Shown here: in pieces, positions 50,168-59,053 of the stretch
Layout of the letters: each line of letters opens with the position of its first letter
How positions within the stretch are numbered: position 1 is the stretch's first letter
DNA from: Bacteroides thetaiotaomicron VPI-5482
GTDB lineage: Bacteria > Bacteroidota > Bacteroidia > Bacteroidales > Bacteroidaceae
DNA length: 64,000 bases
Direction of reading: 5' to 3'
Assembly (NCBI RefSeq): GCF_000011065.1
Contig: NC_004663.1
Location: forward strand, 2,480,001-2,544,000
Notes under the pieces: generated by a model
Databases searched by the model: none
Told to the model about the DNA's origin: nothing
What the model saw: the letters and a program-made list of their open reading frames with translations, nothing else
Position numbers and translations under genes: made by a program

Positions 50168-51304
50168 TTATTTTCCGTACATCTTTTCGTAATAACCTTG
50201 ATAGTCTCCGCTGGTCACCTCTTCCACCCAGTCTTGATTTTCAAGATACCATACGATTGTCTTCACGATGCCATCTTCAAATTTCGTTTCGGGATACCAG
50301 CCCAAGGCGTTCGTGATCTTCGTGGGATCAATGGCATAACGCTGGTCGTGCCCCAGACGGTCTTTGACAAAAGTGATCAGATCGTTGTTGATCCAGTCAA
50401 CGGAGATTTCTCCGTCTTCACCTTTCACTTTCTTTTTAAGGACCTGACGATATTCCGGTTTCTCGGTCATTAGTTTACGGATAGTGGCAATGGTCAGCTT
50501 CACAATTTCAAGATTGGTTTCTTCGTTGTGACCACCTACGTTGTACACCTCGCCCTCTTTGCCTTCGCGCACTACCAAGTCGATCGCTTTGCAGTGGTCT
50601 TCTACGTAAAGCCAGTCGCGCACGTTACTTCCGTCACCGTAGACAGGCAGATGTTTGCCTTCGAGTATATTCTTGATAATCAGCGGAATCAGTTTTTCGG
50701 GAAAATGATAGGGGCCGTAGTTGTTGGAACAGCGGGTGATCGTTACCGGCATTTTATAAGTGTCGTGATAAGCCATGACTACCATGTCGGCACTGGTTTT
50801 CGAAGCGCTGTACGGGCTGTGCGGACAAAGCGGGGTTTCTTCCGTGAAGTAGCCTTCCGCACCGAGTGAGCCGTACACCTCGTCGGTAGATACCTGATGG
50901 TAGCGCACTCCTTTTCTCCAGGTAGGATATCCCTGTTCGTCCTTACCCATCACCCAGGCACGGCGGGCACAATCCAGCAGATTCTGCGTACCGAGGATGT
51001 TGGTGATCAGAAACAGTTGCGGGTTTTCGATACTGCGGTCTACATGGCTTTCGGCGGCGAAGTTCACGACATAGTCGAAACGGTATTCGGCAAAAAGGCT
51101 GTCCACCACTTCGCGGCTGCAAATGTCTCCTTTGATAAAGAAACAACGTTCGTTGTCGATATCTTTGGCAATAGTTCCCAGATTACCCGCATACGTCAGG
51201 GCGTCAAGAACCACCACTTTTATATCGCTGTGCTTGGCCAAGATATACTTAATATAATTGGCGCCAATAAATCCTGCGGCACCGGTCACCAGATAAGTTT
51301 TCAT
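50168..51304 (-). CDS. rfbB: dTDP-glucose 4,6-dehydratase
   Basis: A 378-residue short-chain dehydrogenase acting on dTDP-glucose in dTDP-rhamnose synthesis. NAD motif TGAAGFIGANY at residues 7-17; the catalytic Asp/Glu and Tyr-Lys region STDEVYGSLG (about 133) and SPYSASKTSAD (about 162, YxxxK). It follows rfbA by 17 bases on the same strand. The rest of the rhamnose pathway (rfbC, rfbD) is not in the window. The stop lies 1 base from that of the convergent menA. Confidence 0.95.
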   Translation of the reverse strand: MKTYLVTGAAGFIGANYIKYILAKHSDIKVVVLDALTYAGNLGTIAKDIDNERCFFIKGDICSREVVDSLFAEYRFDYVVNFAAESHVDRSIENPQLFLITNILGTQNLLDCARRAWVMGKDEQGYPTWRKGVRYHQVSTDEVYGSLGAEGYFTEETPLCPHSPYSASKTSADMVVMAYHDTYKMPVTITRCSNNYGPYHFPEKLIPLIIKNILEGKHLPVYGDGSNVRDWLYVEDHCKAIDLVVREGKEGEVYNVGGHNEETNLEIVKLTIATIRKLMTEKPEYRQVLKKKVKGEDGEISVDWINNDLITFVKDRLGHDQRYAIDPTKITNALGWYPETKFEDGIVKTIVWYLENQDWVEEVTSGDYQGYYEKMYGK

Positions 51305-51320
51305 ATATGATTATTTATGT

Positions 51321-52196
51321 TTATTTCAAGGGTTGTTTAGACAGTTCTATCAGGTATTTACCGTATTCGGTCTTTTCGAGTTTCTGTCCGAGCAGCAGCA
51401 ATTGTCCGGACGAAATCCATCCTTGCCGCCAGGCTATCTCTTCGATACAGCTGACGTAGAAGCCTTGCCGGTTCTGAATGGTAGCCACGAAGTTGGAGGC
51501 TTCGAGCAGGCTGTCGCAGTTTCCAGTATCCAGCCATGCGAATCCGCGTCCGAACAGTTCCACGTTCAGTGTTCCTTCTTCGAGGTACAGGCGGTTCAGG
51601 TCCGTTATCTCATATTCTCCACGTGCCGAAGGGCGGAGAGAAGCCGCTTTTTCCGTCACGGTAGCGTCGTAGAAATAAAGTCCGGGAACGGCATAATTAC
51701 TTTTCGGCACCAGTGGCTTTTCTTCCAGAGAAATCACTTTGCCTTGTTCGTCGAACTCCACTACACCGTAAGCCCGAGGATCTTTCACGTAATAGCCGAA
51801 GATGCAGGCTCCCTTCTCCACACCGGCAGCACGCCGGAGCATAGCGGAAAACCCTTGTCCATAAAACATATTGTCCCCAAGAATCAGACAACCTGCCTCA
51901 CCGTTCAAGAAATCAGCTCCCAACACAAAGGCTTGTGCCAGTCCGTTAGGCTGCTCCTGTATTTTGTAAGAGAAAGACATCCCGAGCTCCTCACCTGAGC
52001 CCAACAAGTCCCGAAACATCGGCAAATCACGCGGAGTAGAGATGATCAAGACCTCCCGTATCCCTGCCAGCATAAGCGTAGACAGCGGATAATAGATCAT
52101 CGGCTTGTCGTATACAGGCATGATTTGTTTGGAAATCGCTTTGGAAAGCGGATAAAGACGAGTGGCGCTTCCACCGGCCAGAATAATTCCTTTCAT
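51321..52196 (-). CDS. rfbA: Glucose-1-phosphate thymidylyltransferase
   Basis: A 291-residue enzyme activating glucose 1-phosphate with dTTP to dTDP-glucose. The nucleotide motif LAGGSATRLYPLSKAISKQ occupies residues 6-24, with EQPNGLAQAFVLG near 82 and the sugar-binding ILGDNMFYG (about 106). It begins the rfbAB pair, which feeds surface polysaccharide synthesis. Confidence 0.95.
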   Translation of the reverse strand: MKGIILAGGSATRLYPLSKAISKQIMPVYDKPMIYYPLSTLMLAGIREVLIISTPRDLPMFRDLLGSGEELGMSFSYKIQEQPNGLAQAFVLGADFLNGEAGCLILGDNMFYGQGFSAMLRRAAGVEKGACIFGYYVKDPRAYGVVEFDEQGKVISLEEKPLVPKSNYAVPGLYFYDATVTEKAASLRPSARGEYEITDLNRLYLEEGTLNVELFGRGFAWLDTGNCDSLLEASNFVATIQNRQGFYVSCIEEIAWRQGWISSGQLLLLGQKLEKTEYGKYLIELSKQPLK

Positions 52197-52273
52197 TGTC
52201 GTCTGAGTTATTCATTTTACTGTGTGCAAAGGTCGGAAAGAAATCTGACGTGACAAAATGAATTGTAAGAAAT

Positions 52274-52765
52274 CTATCCTGCCAGTTCAATAACTTCGAG
52301 GTCTTTGAACGTTCCGTTGTCGATGACAAAGCGCACCATTGTCCGCACTTTATGGAAACCGGACATCCCTGCGGCTCCGGGATTGATGTGCAGCATGTCC
52401 AACGTTTTGTCGTATTTCACCTTTAATATATGGGAGTGTCCGCTGATGAAAAGTTTCGGCGGACGGGCCATCAAACTGCCGATAACCGAAGGGTCGTACT
52501 TGCCCGGATACCCGCCGATATGCTTGATCAGCACTTCCGCTCCGTCCACCGTGAAGCGGTTCACCTGCGGGAACATCTTCCGTATTTCTTGCCCGTCTAT
52601 GTTGCCGTAAACTGCCCGCAGGGGCCGGAAAGCCGCCAACTTCTCGGCTACTTCTACCGAACCGATATCTCCGGCATGCCAGATTTCGTCGCACGATTCA
52701 AAATATTCGAGATATTTTTCGTCCCAATAAGCGTGGGTATCGGACAATAATCCAATTCTTGTCAT
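52274..52765 (-). CDS. YfcE/MJ0936-type metallophosphoesterase
   Basis: A 163-residue single-domain phosphodiesterase. All motifs are present: ILLSDTHAYWD-like start (LSDTHAYWD, residues 6-14), WHAGDIGS (about 32-39), VYGNIDGQ (about 54-61), and FISGHSHILKV (about 110-120). Members hydrolyse bis-p-nitrophenyl phosphate in vitro; the natural substrate is unknown. It is divergent from ppk1 through an overlapping promoter pair. Confidence 0.9.
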   Translation of the reverse strand: MTRIGLLSDTHAYWDEKYLEYFESCDEIWHAGDIGSVEVAEKLAAFRPLRAVYGNIDGQEIRKMFPQVNRFTVDGAEVLIKHIGGYPGKYDPSVIGSLMARPPKLFISGHSHILKVKYDKTLDMLHINPGAAGMSGFHKVRTMVRFVIDNGTFKDLEVIELAG

Positions 52766-52786
52766 AATTTTCTTTGTTTAGTCCTG

Positions 52787-52803
52787 CAAAGATACTATAT
52801 TTG
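52787..52803. promoter_or_regulatory. Abutting divergent -7 boxes for yfcE-type gene (-) and ppk1 (+)
   Basis: Minus TATCTTTG at 52794-52787 and plus TATATTTG at 52796-52803 are separated by one base. RNA polymerase could occupy only one of the two at a time. Confidence 0.6.
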
Positions 52804-52820
52804 GGAAAATCTTAAAGCAC

Positions 52821-54899
52821 ATGGAAAGCAAATATAATTATTTCAAACGTGATATCAGCTGGCTCTCATTCAACTATCGGGTGTTGCTCGAAGCGCTGGA
52901 TGAGCACCTGCCGCTATACGAGCGCATCAATTTCATCTCCATCTACTCCTCCAATCTGGAAGAGTTTTACAAAATCCGGGTGGCGGACCACAAGGCCGTG
53001 GCATCCGGCGCAACGGAGAGCGATGAAGAAACCGTACAATCCGCCCGCGAACTCGTGGAAGAAATCAACCACGAAGTAAACCGCCAGCTGGACGACCGTG
53101 TACGCATTTACGAAGAAAAGATACTGCCCGCCCTGCGCAAAAACCACATCATCTTCTACCAGGACAGACATGTGGAACCGTTTCACCAGCAGTTTATCAA
53201 GGACTTTTTCCGGGAAGAAATCTTCCCCTACCTGCAACCCGTGCCCGTATCGAAAGACAAAATCGTCTCTTTTCTGCGAGACAACCGGCTCTACCTCGCC
53301 ATCCGCCTCTATCCGAAGGAAAACAGGAACCCCGCCAACCGGCAGCCTTTCTATTTCGTCATGAAGCAGCCGTACGCCAAAGTGCCCCGTTTCATCGAAC
53401 TTCCGCCCCGTGGAGACAACTATTACATCATGTTCACCGAGGACATCATCAAAGCGAACCTCAACCTTATTTTCCCCGGCTACGACGTCGATTCGAGCTA
53501 CTGCATCAAAATATCCCGTGACGCCGACATTCTGATAGACGACACCGCCAGCAGCGCCGACCTCGTAGCTCAACTGAAAAAGAAGGTAAAAAAACGCAAG
53601 ATAGGCGACGTCTGCCGCTTTGTCTACGACCGTGCCATGCCGCAAGACTTCCTCGACTTTCTGGTCGACGCCTTCCGCATCCACCGTGACGAACTCGTCC
53701 CCGGCGACAAGCACCTGAACCTCGAAGACCTGCGCCACCTGCCCAACCCGAACAAGTCTCTACGCCGCATCGAAAAGCCGCAACCGATGAAGCTGAACAT
53801 CCTCGACGAAAAAGAATCGATCTTCAACTACGTCGCCCAAAAGGATCTGCTGCTGTATTACCCGTACCACTCCTTCGAGCACTTCACCCACTTCCTCTAC
53901 GAAGCAGTGCACAATCCGGAGACGCGCGAAATCATGGTCACCCAATACCGTGTAGCCGAAAACTCGGCCGTCATCAACACCTTGATAGCCGCCGCGCAGA
54001 ACGGCAAGAAAGTCACCGTATTTGTCGAGCTCAAAGCCCGTTTCGACGAAGAGAACAACCTCGCCACCGCCGAAATGATGCAAGCCGCCGGCATCAAAAT
54101 CATTTACAGCATCCCCGGACTAAAAGTACACGCCAAAGTGGCCCTCGTCCGTCGCCGCGGACTGAATGGAGAGAAAATCCCCAGCTACGCCTACATCAGC
54201 ACGGGCAACTTCAACGAAAAGACCGCCACCCTATACGCCGACTGTGGACTTTTCACCTGCCGCAAGGAAATAGTGAACGACCTTTACAACCTCTTCCGCA
54301 CCCTGCAAGGCAAGGAAGATCCGAAATTCACCACTCTCCTCGTCGCCCGCTTCAACCTCATACCGGAACTGAACCGCCTCATCGACCGTGAAATATCCCT
54401 TGCCGACCAAGGCAAAGGCGGACGTATCATCCTCAAAATGAACGCCCTCCAAGACCCCGCAATGATCGACCGACTCTACGAGGCCTCCGAACACGGCGTG
54501 CAGATCGACCTCATCGTCCGCGGCATCTGCTGCCTCATACCGGAGCAGTCATACAGCCGTAACATCCGTGTCACCCGCATTGTCGACAGTTTTCTGGAGC
54601 ACGCCCGCATCTGGTATTTCGGCAACGAAGGGCACCCCAAAATATACATGGGCTCGCCCGACTGGATGCGCCGCAACCTCTACCGCCGTATCGAAGCCGT
54701 CACCCCCATCCTCGACCCTGACCTGCGCGCCAGTCTGATCGAAATGCTCCATATCCAGCTCGCTGACAACCAAAAAGCCTGTTGGGTAGACGACAAACTG
54801 CAAAACGTATTCAAAAAAAGAGCGTCCGGCACCCCTGCTGTCCGTGCCCAATACGATTTTTATGAATGGCTCAAAAAAGACATTGTAACAGAAATGTAA
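52821..54899 (+). CDS. ppk1: Polyphosphate kinase 1
   Basis: A 692-residue enzyme that reversibly makes polyphosphate from ATP. The N domain begins YFKRDISWLSFNYRVL (about residues 6-21). The catalytic C1/C2 domains have YYPYHSFEHFTHFLYEA (about 348-364), KVHAKVALVRR (about 434, the autophosphorylated His), and YISTGNFNEKTATLYAD (about 456-472). Length suits PPK1. The PiT transporter gene follows 72 bases later, so polyphosphate storage and phosphate import appear coupled in one operon. Confidence 0.95.
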   Translation: MESKYNYFKRDISWLSFNYRVLLEALDEHLPLYERINFISIYSSNLEEFYKIRVADHKAVASGATESDEETVQSARELVEEINHEVNRQLDDRVRIYEEKILPALRKNHIIFYQDRHVEPFHQQFIKDFFREEIFPYLQPVPVSKDKIVSFLRDNRLYLAIRLYPKENRNPANRQPFYFVMKQPYAKVPRFIELPPRGDNYYIMFTEDIIKANLNLIFPGYDVDSSYCIKISRDADILIDDTASSADLVAQLKKKVKKRKIGDVCRFVYDRAMPQDFLDFLVDAFRIHRDELVPGDKHLNLEDLRHLPNPNKSLRRIEKPQPMKLNILDEKESIFNYVAQKDLLLYYPYHSFEHFTHFLYEAVHNPETREIMVTQYRVAENSAVINTLIAAAQNGKKVTVFVELKARFDEENNLATAEMMQAAGIKIIYSIPGLKVHAKVALVRRRGLNGEKIPSYAYISTGNFNEKTATLYADCGLFTCRKEIVNDLYNLFRTLQGKEDPKFTTLLVARFNLIPELNRLIDREISLADQGKGGRIILKMNALQDPAMIDRLYEASEHGVQIDLIVRGICCLIPEQSYSRNIRVTRIVDSFLEHARIWYFGNEGHPKIYMGSPDWMRRNLYRRIEAVTPILDPDLRASLIEMLHIQLADNQKACWVDDKLQNVFKKRASGTPAVRAQYDFYEWLKKDIVTEM

Positions 54900-54971
54900 C
54901 ACGTATGACATTTTTCCGCAACGTTAAACTCCGTTCTTTGCCTCCATAAATAAACATACACAACTTTCTTT

Positions 54972-57224
54972 ATGGAGACAATTTACTTATGCATTATCAT
55001 TTTCCTGTTCGTGCTGGCCGTGTTCGATCTCATCGTCGGAGTCAGTAATGATGCAGTCAACTTTCTGAATTCGGCGGTAGGCGCCAAGGCCGCTTCGTTC
55101 AAAACCATTCTTTTCATAGCCGGGATCGGTATTTTCATTGGCGCATCCCTGTCCAATGGCATGATGGACATAGCCCGTCACGGAATCTATCAGCCCGAGC
55201 ATTTCTACTTTGCCGAAATCATGTGTATACTGCTCGCCGTCATGCTGACCGACGTAGTCCTTCTGGACGTCTTCAACTCTATGGGCATGCCCACCTCCAC
55301 GACCGTCTCACTGGTCTTCGAGCTGCTCGGAGGAACTTTCGCCCTCTCCCTGATCAAAGTAAACAATGACGCCACCCTTGCGTTGGGCGATCTGATCAAC
55401 ACCGACAAAGCACTTTCCGTGATCATGGCCATTTTCGTGTCCGTAGCCATCGCCTTCTTCTTCGGTATGTTAGTACAGTGGCTCGCCCGCATCGTTTTCA
55501 CGTTCAATTACACGAAAAACATCAAATACAGCATCGGCCTTTTCGGTGGGATCGCCGCCACCTCCATCATCTACTTCATGCTGATCAAAGGGTTGAAAGA
55601 CAGCTCCTTCATGACCCCCGAAAACAAACAGTGGATACAGGACAACACGCTGCTGCTCATCGCCAGCTTCTTCGTCTTCTTCACGGCACTGATGCAAGTG
55701 CTTCACTGGCTCAAAGTCAATGTTTTCAAAGTAGTGGTACTGATGGGCACCTTTGCTCTCGCCCTCGCCTTCGCCGGCAACGACCTCGTCAACTTCATCG
55801 GAGTCCCCCTCGCAGGCTACTCCTCCTTCATAGACTACACCACCAACGGAGCCGGAGCAAGTCCGGACAGCTTCCTGATGACCTCGCTGCTAGGCCCCGC
55901 CAAGACACCGTGGTACTTCCTTATCGGTGCCGGCGCCATCATGGTCTACGCCCTCTGCACCTCCAAAAAGGCGCACGCCGTCATCAAAACCTCGGTAGAC
56001 CTCTCCCGTCAGGATGAAGGAGAAGAGAACTTCGGAAGTACCCCGATGGCACGCACACTGGTACGTTTCAGCATGACACTTGCCAACGGCACCTCCCGCA
56101 TCATGCCCGAAAGCACGAAGCAGTGGATCAACTCCCGTTTCCGCAAAAACGAAGCCATCATAGCCGACGGAGCCGCTTTCGACCTCGTCCGCGCCTCTGT
56201 CAACCTCGTCCTCGCCGGTCTGCTCATCGCCTTGGGAACGTCGCTGAAACTGCCGCTCTCTACCACCTACGTCACCTTCATGGTAGCAATGGGTACGTCG
56301 CTCGCCGACCGTGCATGGGGACGTGACTCCGCCGTCTACCGCATCACAGGCGTTCTAAGCGTCATCGGCGGCTGGTTCATCACTGCCGGAGCCGCCTTCA
56401 CCATCTGCTTCTTCGTAGCCCTCGTGCTGCACTACGGCGGCAACATCTCCATCATCGCACTGATCGGAATAGCGATTTTCATCCTCATCCGCAGCCAGGT
56501 GATGTATAAGAAACGCAAGGCGAAAGAGAAAGGCAACGAAACGCTGAAACAACTCATGCAGACCGCCGACAGCGAAGAAGCGCTGCAACTGATGCGTAAA
56601 CATACCCGCGAAGAACTCGCCAAAGTGCTGGAGTACGCCGAAACGAATTTCGAACTGACCGTCACCTCCTTTATACACGAAAACCTGCGCGGACTGCGTC
56701 GTGCCATGGGTTCCACGAAATTCGAAAAGCAGCTCATCAAGCAGATGAAACGCACCGGAACCGTTGCCATGTGCCGCCTCGACAACAACACCGTGCTCGA
56801 AAAAGGACTCTACTACTATCAAGGCAACGACTTCGCCAGCGAACTGGTGTACAGCATCTCGCGCCTCTGCGAACCGTGTCTTGAACACATCGACAATAAC
56901 TTCAACCCGCTCGACGCCATTCAGAAAGGTGAATTCAGCGACGTGGCCGAGGACATCACTTATCTGATTCAGCAATGCCGCAAGAAGTTGGAAAACAACG
57001 ATTATCAGAATATGGAAGAGGAAATCCGCCGTGCCAACGACCTCAACGGACAGCTATCGCAACTGAAACGCAAAGAGTTGCAGCGCATCCAAAGCCAGTC
57101 GGGCAGTATCCGGGTAAGTATGGTTTATCTGACCATGGTGCAGGAAGCTCAAAATGTAGTGACTTACATCATTAACCTGATGAAGGTAAGCCGGAAATTC
57201 CAAATGGAAACAGAAATGCCGTAA
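54972..57224 (+). CDS. PiT family inorganic phosphate transporter with C-terminal PhoU-like domain
   Basis: A 750-residue membrane protein. The N-terminal two thirds hold at least ten membrane segments and both PiT repeats: GVSNDAVNFLNSAVGAKA near residue 24 and the second-half counterpart FAFAGNDLVNFIGVPLAG near 265. From about residue 515 the sequence is soluble and helical (LKQLMQTADSEEALQLMRKH, then HIDNNFNPLDAIQKGEFSDV), resembling PhoU/DUF47 regulators. The fusion would let the cytoplasmic domain sense or gate transport. It follows ppk1; a clear terminator ends the operon. Confidence 0.92.
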   Translation: METIYLCIIIFLFVLAVFDLIVGVSNDAVNFLNSAVGAKAASFKTILFIAGIGIFIGASLSNGMMDIARHGIYQPEHFYFAEIMCILLAVMLTDVVLLDVFNSMGMPTSTTVSLVFELLGGTFALSLIKVNNDATLALGDLINTDKALSVIMAIFVSVAIAFFFGMLVQWLARIVFTFNYTKNIKYSIGLFGGIAATSIIYFMLIKGLKDSSFMTPENKQWIQDNTLLLIASFFVFFTALMQVLHWLKVNVFKVVVLMGTFALALAFAGNDLVNFIGVPLAGYSSFIDYTTNGAGASPDSFLMTSLLGPAKTPWYFLIGAGAIMVYALCTSKKAHAVIKTSVDLSRQDEGEENFGSTPMARTLVRFSMTLANGTSRIMPESTKQWINSRFRKNEAIIADGAAFDLVRASVNLVLAGLLIALGTSLKLPLSTTYVTFMVAMGTSLADRAWGRDSAVYRITGVLSVIGGWFITAGAAFTICFFVALVLHYGGNISIIALIGIAIFILIRSQVMYKKRKAKEKGNETLKQLMQTADSEEALQLMRKHTREELAKVLEYAETNFELTVTSFIHENLRGLRRAMGSTKFEKQLIKQMKRTGTVAMCRLDNNTVLEKGLYYYQGNDFASELVYSISRLCEPCLEHIDNNFNPLDAIQKGEFSDVAEDITYLIQQCRKKLENNDYQNMEEEIRRANDLNGQLSQLKRKELQRIQSQSGSIRVSMVYLTMVQEAQNVVTYIINLMKVSRKFQMETEMP

Positions 57225-57322
57225 GGTGGCTCATCCCCCAAAAGCACACAACAAAAGGGTTTATCTTCAAAAAGTCTATCTGATTAAATAAAATGCATTA
57301 GAGATAAACCGGAAAAAGCAAG

Positions 57323-57361
57323 AAGGGCTGCTCCCAAGCAGAATTGGGGCAGCCCTTTTTA
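57323..57361 (+). terminator. Rho-independent terminator of the ppk1-PiT operon
   Basis: AAGGGCTGCTCCCAA (57323-57337) pairs with TTGGGGCAGCCCTT (57344-57357), followed by TTT. Very strong GC-rich stem. Confidence 0.88.
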
Positions 57362-57615
57362 TGATTGGACGGTTGACTGTTATCCAATCTGCCGGGATAT
57401 TCTTTTATAGATGTCAAAATTCTCCAACTACCGCATTATCGGGCTCAAAAAACATAATGTAGCAAACAGGGGTATAGGTGACCCCATTTTTTGATAATAC
57501 ACTTTTCCATAAATCCTACATCTCAGAGCAGGTATGAATCATTTCGCACAAGAAATGAAATGAATTAAATTCCACTACCTATTACTATACAATTACCTAT
57601 TACTTTCCCATACAA
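57362..57615. other. Gap without genes; short TAATAGG-type repeat at 57583-57606
   Basis: I see no coding frame or RNA gene here. Near the end, ACTACCTATTACTATACAAT and TTACCTATTAC belong to the TATTACC simple-repeat family. Confidence 0.5.
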
Positions 57616-57675
57616 AAATCCCCTTTATTCAACCCCATATCATAGACAGATACGGTTTTAAATAAAAGGGGATTC
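57616..57675 (-). terminator. Terminator of the second HU-like operon
   Basis: On the plus strand AATCCCCTTTATT (57618-57630) matches AATAAAAGGGGATT (57661-57674). Read on the minus strand, the hairpin is followed by TTTTTG, so it ends the transcript of the HU-like gene and the peptide gene. Confidence 0.75.
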
Positions 57676-57701
57676 TCTAGTTTTTAAGAGAGGAGGTCGG
57701 T

Positions 57702-57791
57702 TTATGAATCTCCCGTCTTTTTAGCTTTCCGACGACGGAAGCGCAAGAGTGCTTCCAAAATATCCAATAACTTTTCTAAAAATAATTTCAT
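57702..57791 (-). CDS. 29-residue amphipathic cationic peptide
   Basis: An ATG at 57791 opens a 29-codon frame to a TAA at 57702-57704. The product MKLFLEKLLDILEALLRFRR followed by RKAKKTGDS is an amphipathic helix with a strongly basic end. A purine-rich AAAGAAGGAAG lies 2-12 bases before the ATG, a good ribosome site for this phylum. It is on the same strand as, and 92 bases after, the HU-like gene, where the smalltalk peptide stands in the first locus. The function is unknown; membrane association is inferred from the helix. Confidence 0.6.
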   Translation of the reverse strand: MKLFLEKLLDILEALLRFRRRKAKKTGDS

Positions 57792-57882
57792 AGCTTCCTT
57801 CTTTAGAGTTAAAAAACAGAGTGAATGGAGCAATTTAATAAGGGAACCGATCATGCATTAGTGAGTCAGCGATTCAGCCTCA

Positions 57883-58410
57883 TTAAACGGTTGGGTCCGG
57901 AGCCTCATCGTCGTCGCCTCCGGGAGTGCTTCCTCCGCCGGGGTTGTCTCCGCCTCCCGAATGATTTTTATCATCGTCGTCCACAAAGCCGCCCGCTACG
58001 TCCTTGACGTGGACAAATTCTACTCCGGAAGTCAGTGCACGGGTAGTGACGCCATCGGCAGAACGGGTATATTCGGGAGTAAACTGACAGCGCAGCGAAA
58101 CGATCTGCGAACTGCTGACTTTACTTTCCAACACGACTCCCTTTCCTCCGGCTTTGGCGATCATCGTAAATGTGCCCAAGCCTTCGAGACGTACTGTGCG
58201 GCTGTTGAGCAACTGTTCACGCATCACGGACATCAAGTTTCGAATCACGTTGTGGACATCACCCGGTGTCAGAGAAGCCTTCTCGGCGATCAGCTCCGCC
58301 ATCTTCTGCGTGTTGACCATTTTCGAGAATTTCACGAGGCGGGGGTAATACAGTTTCTGTCCCGCTTTGTTGGCGATATTCGCCTGGTAAGGTTTGTAAA
58401 TTAATGGCAT
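57883..58410 (-). CDS. HU-like DNA-binding protein, second copy
   Basis: A 175-residue paralogue of the protein at 19959. The HU-type fold covers about residues 1-125: MPLIYKPYQANIANKAGQKL, VHNVIRNLMSVMREQLLNSRTVRLEGLGTFT and SLRCQFTPEYTR. The tail is Gly/Asp-rich (NPGGGSTPGGDDDEAPDPTV) and ends EAPDPTV exactly like the other copy. Sequence identity elsewhere is limited, so the tail seems selected. The -7 box on the minus strand is again TACTTTTGTCA. Confidence 0.88.
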   Translation of the reverse strand: MPLIYKPYQANIANKAGQKLYYPRLVKFSKMVNTQKMAELIAEKASLTPGDVHNVIRNLMSVMREQLLNSRTVRLEGLGTFTMIAKAGGKGVVLESKVSSSQIVSLRCQFTPEYTRSADGVTTRALTSGVEFVHVKDVAGGFVDDDDKNHSGGGDNPGGGSTPGGDDDEAPDPTV

Positions 58411-58476
58411 AAGGTTGTTTTCCTTTCTTTTTTTAATGGTTGATGTAAGTTTTCTATGTGCAATCGATTACGGTGA

Positions 58477-58484
58477 CAAAAGTA
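58477..58484 (-). promoter_or_regulatory. -7 box TACTTTTG of the second HU-like gene
   Basis: The minus strand reads TACTTTTGTCA, as does the HU-like gene of the first locus (19874). Confidence 0.6.
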
Positions 58485-58686
58485 GGCGATGGCAAAAAAG
58501 TCCGGATACACGATGTAACGACTTGTAACTGAAGAGCACCAGTCGGCACGGCTTCGCACAAATACTGCCTCCAAGGACTTCTGTACAAAGCAACACCAAA
58601 CGACTAAAAAAGGCGTACCTTTACATTGGCAACGAAAATGAAAGAAAGAAATATAGAAAAGATAGTAAAAGCAGTATCAAAAGACA

Positions 58687-58944
58687 ATGAAAGCAAAAAT
58701 CATGAAACCAACTTCCGAAGAAAATGCAACCCTGCCCCGCATACAGGCATACAGCAAAAGCCAACTGGCCACTCTCTACCTGCCCCACATACAGCCCGCC
58801 TCCGCACGCCGCACTCTCCGCAGCTGGATCGCCAAGAACACGGCACTACAAAACGAACTCGCCCGCACGGGATATTCCGAGAAAGCCATCCTGCTCACTC
58901 CGGCGCAAGTAGGGCTCATCTTCCGTTTCTTGGGGGAGCCTTGA
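58687..58944 (+). CDS. DUF4248 protein, second copy
   Basis: An 85-residue protein with the DUF4248 pattern: YSKSQLATLYLPHIQPASAR, RRTLRSWIAKNTALQNEL and the C-terminal LTPAQVGLIFRFLGEP. The end LGEP is the same as in the copy at 18113. A Met at 58702 is an alternative start. It is divergent from the HU-like gene, the same relation as in the first locus, but the DUF3987 and amidase genes are absent. Confidence 0.75.
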   Translation: MKAKIMKPTSEENATLPRIQAYSKSQLATLYLPHIQPASARRTLRSWIAKNTALQNELARTGYSEKAILLTPAQVGLIFRFLGEP

Positions 58945-58969
58945 TTCGAGCTGACTATCCGCATGGCTT

Positions 58970-59010
58970 CCCCTCCCTTCGGGAAGGGGCTGACTTTTTA
59001 GTCAAGCCCC
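58970..59010. mobile_element. One-end relic of the MITE-like element
   Basis: CCCCTCCCTTCGGGAAGGGG followed by CTGACTTTTTAGTCAAGCCCC is the right end of the elements at 4265 and 36558; the rest is missing. ATT follows, as at copy 2. Confidence 0.65.
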
Positions 59011-59053
59011 ATTCTTCGGGAAGCAAGTATATTTCCGTCACGCCACGTCCTTT

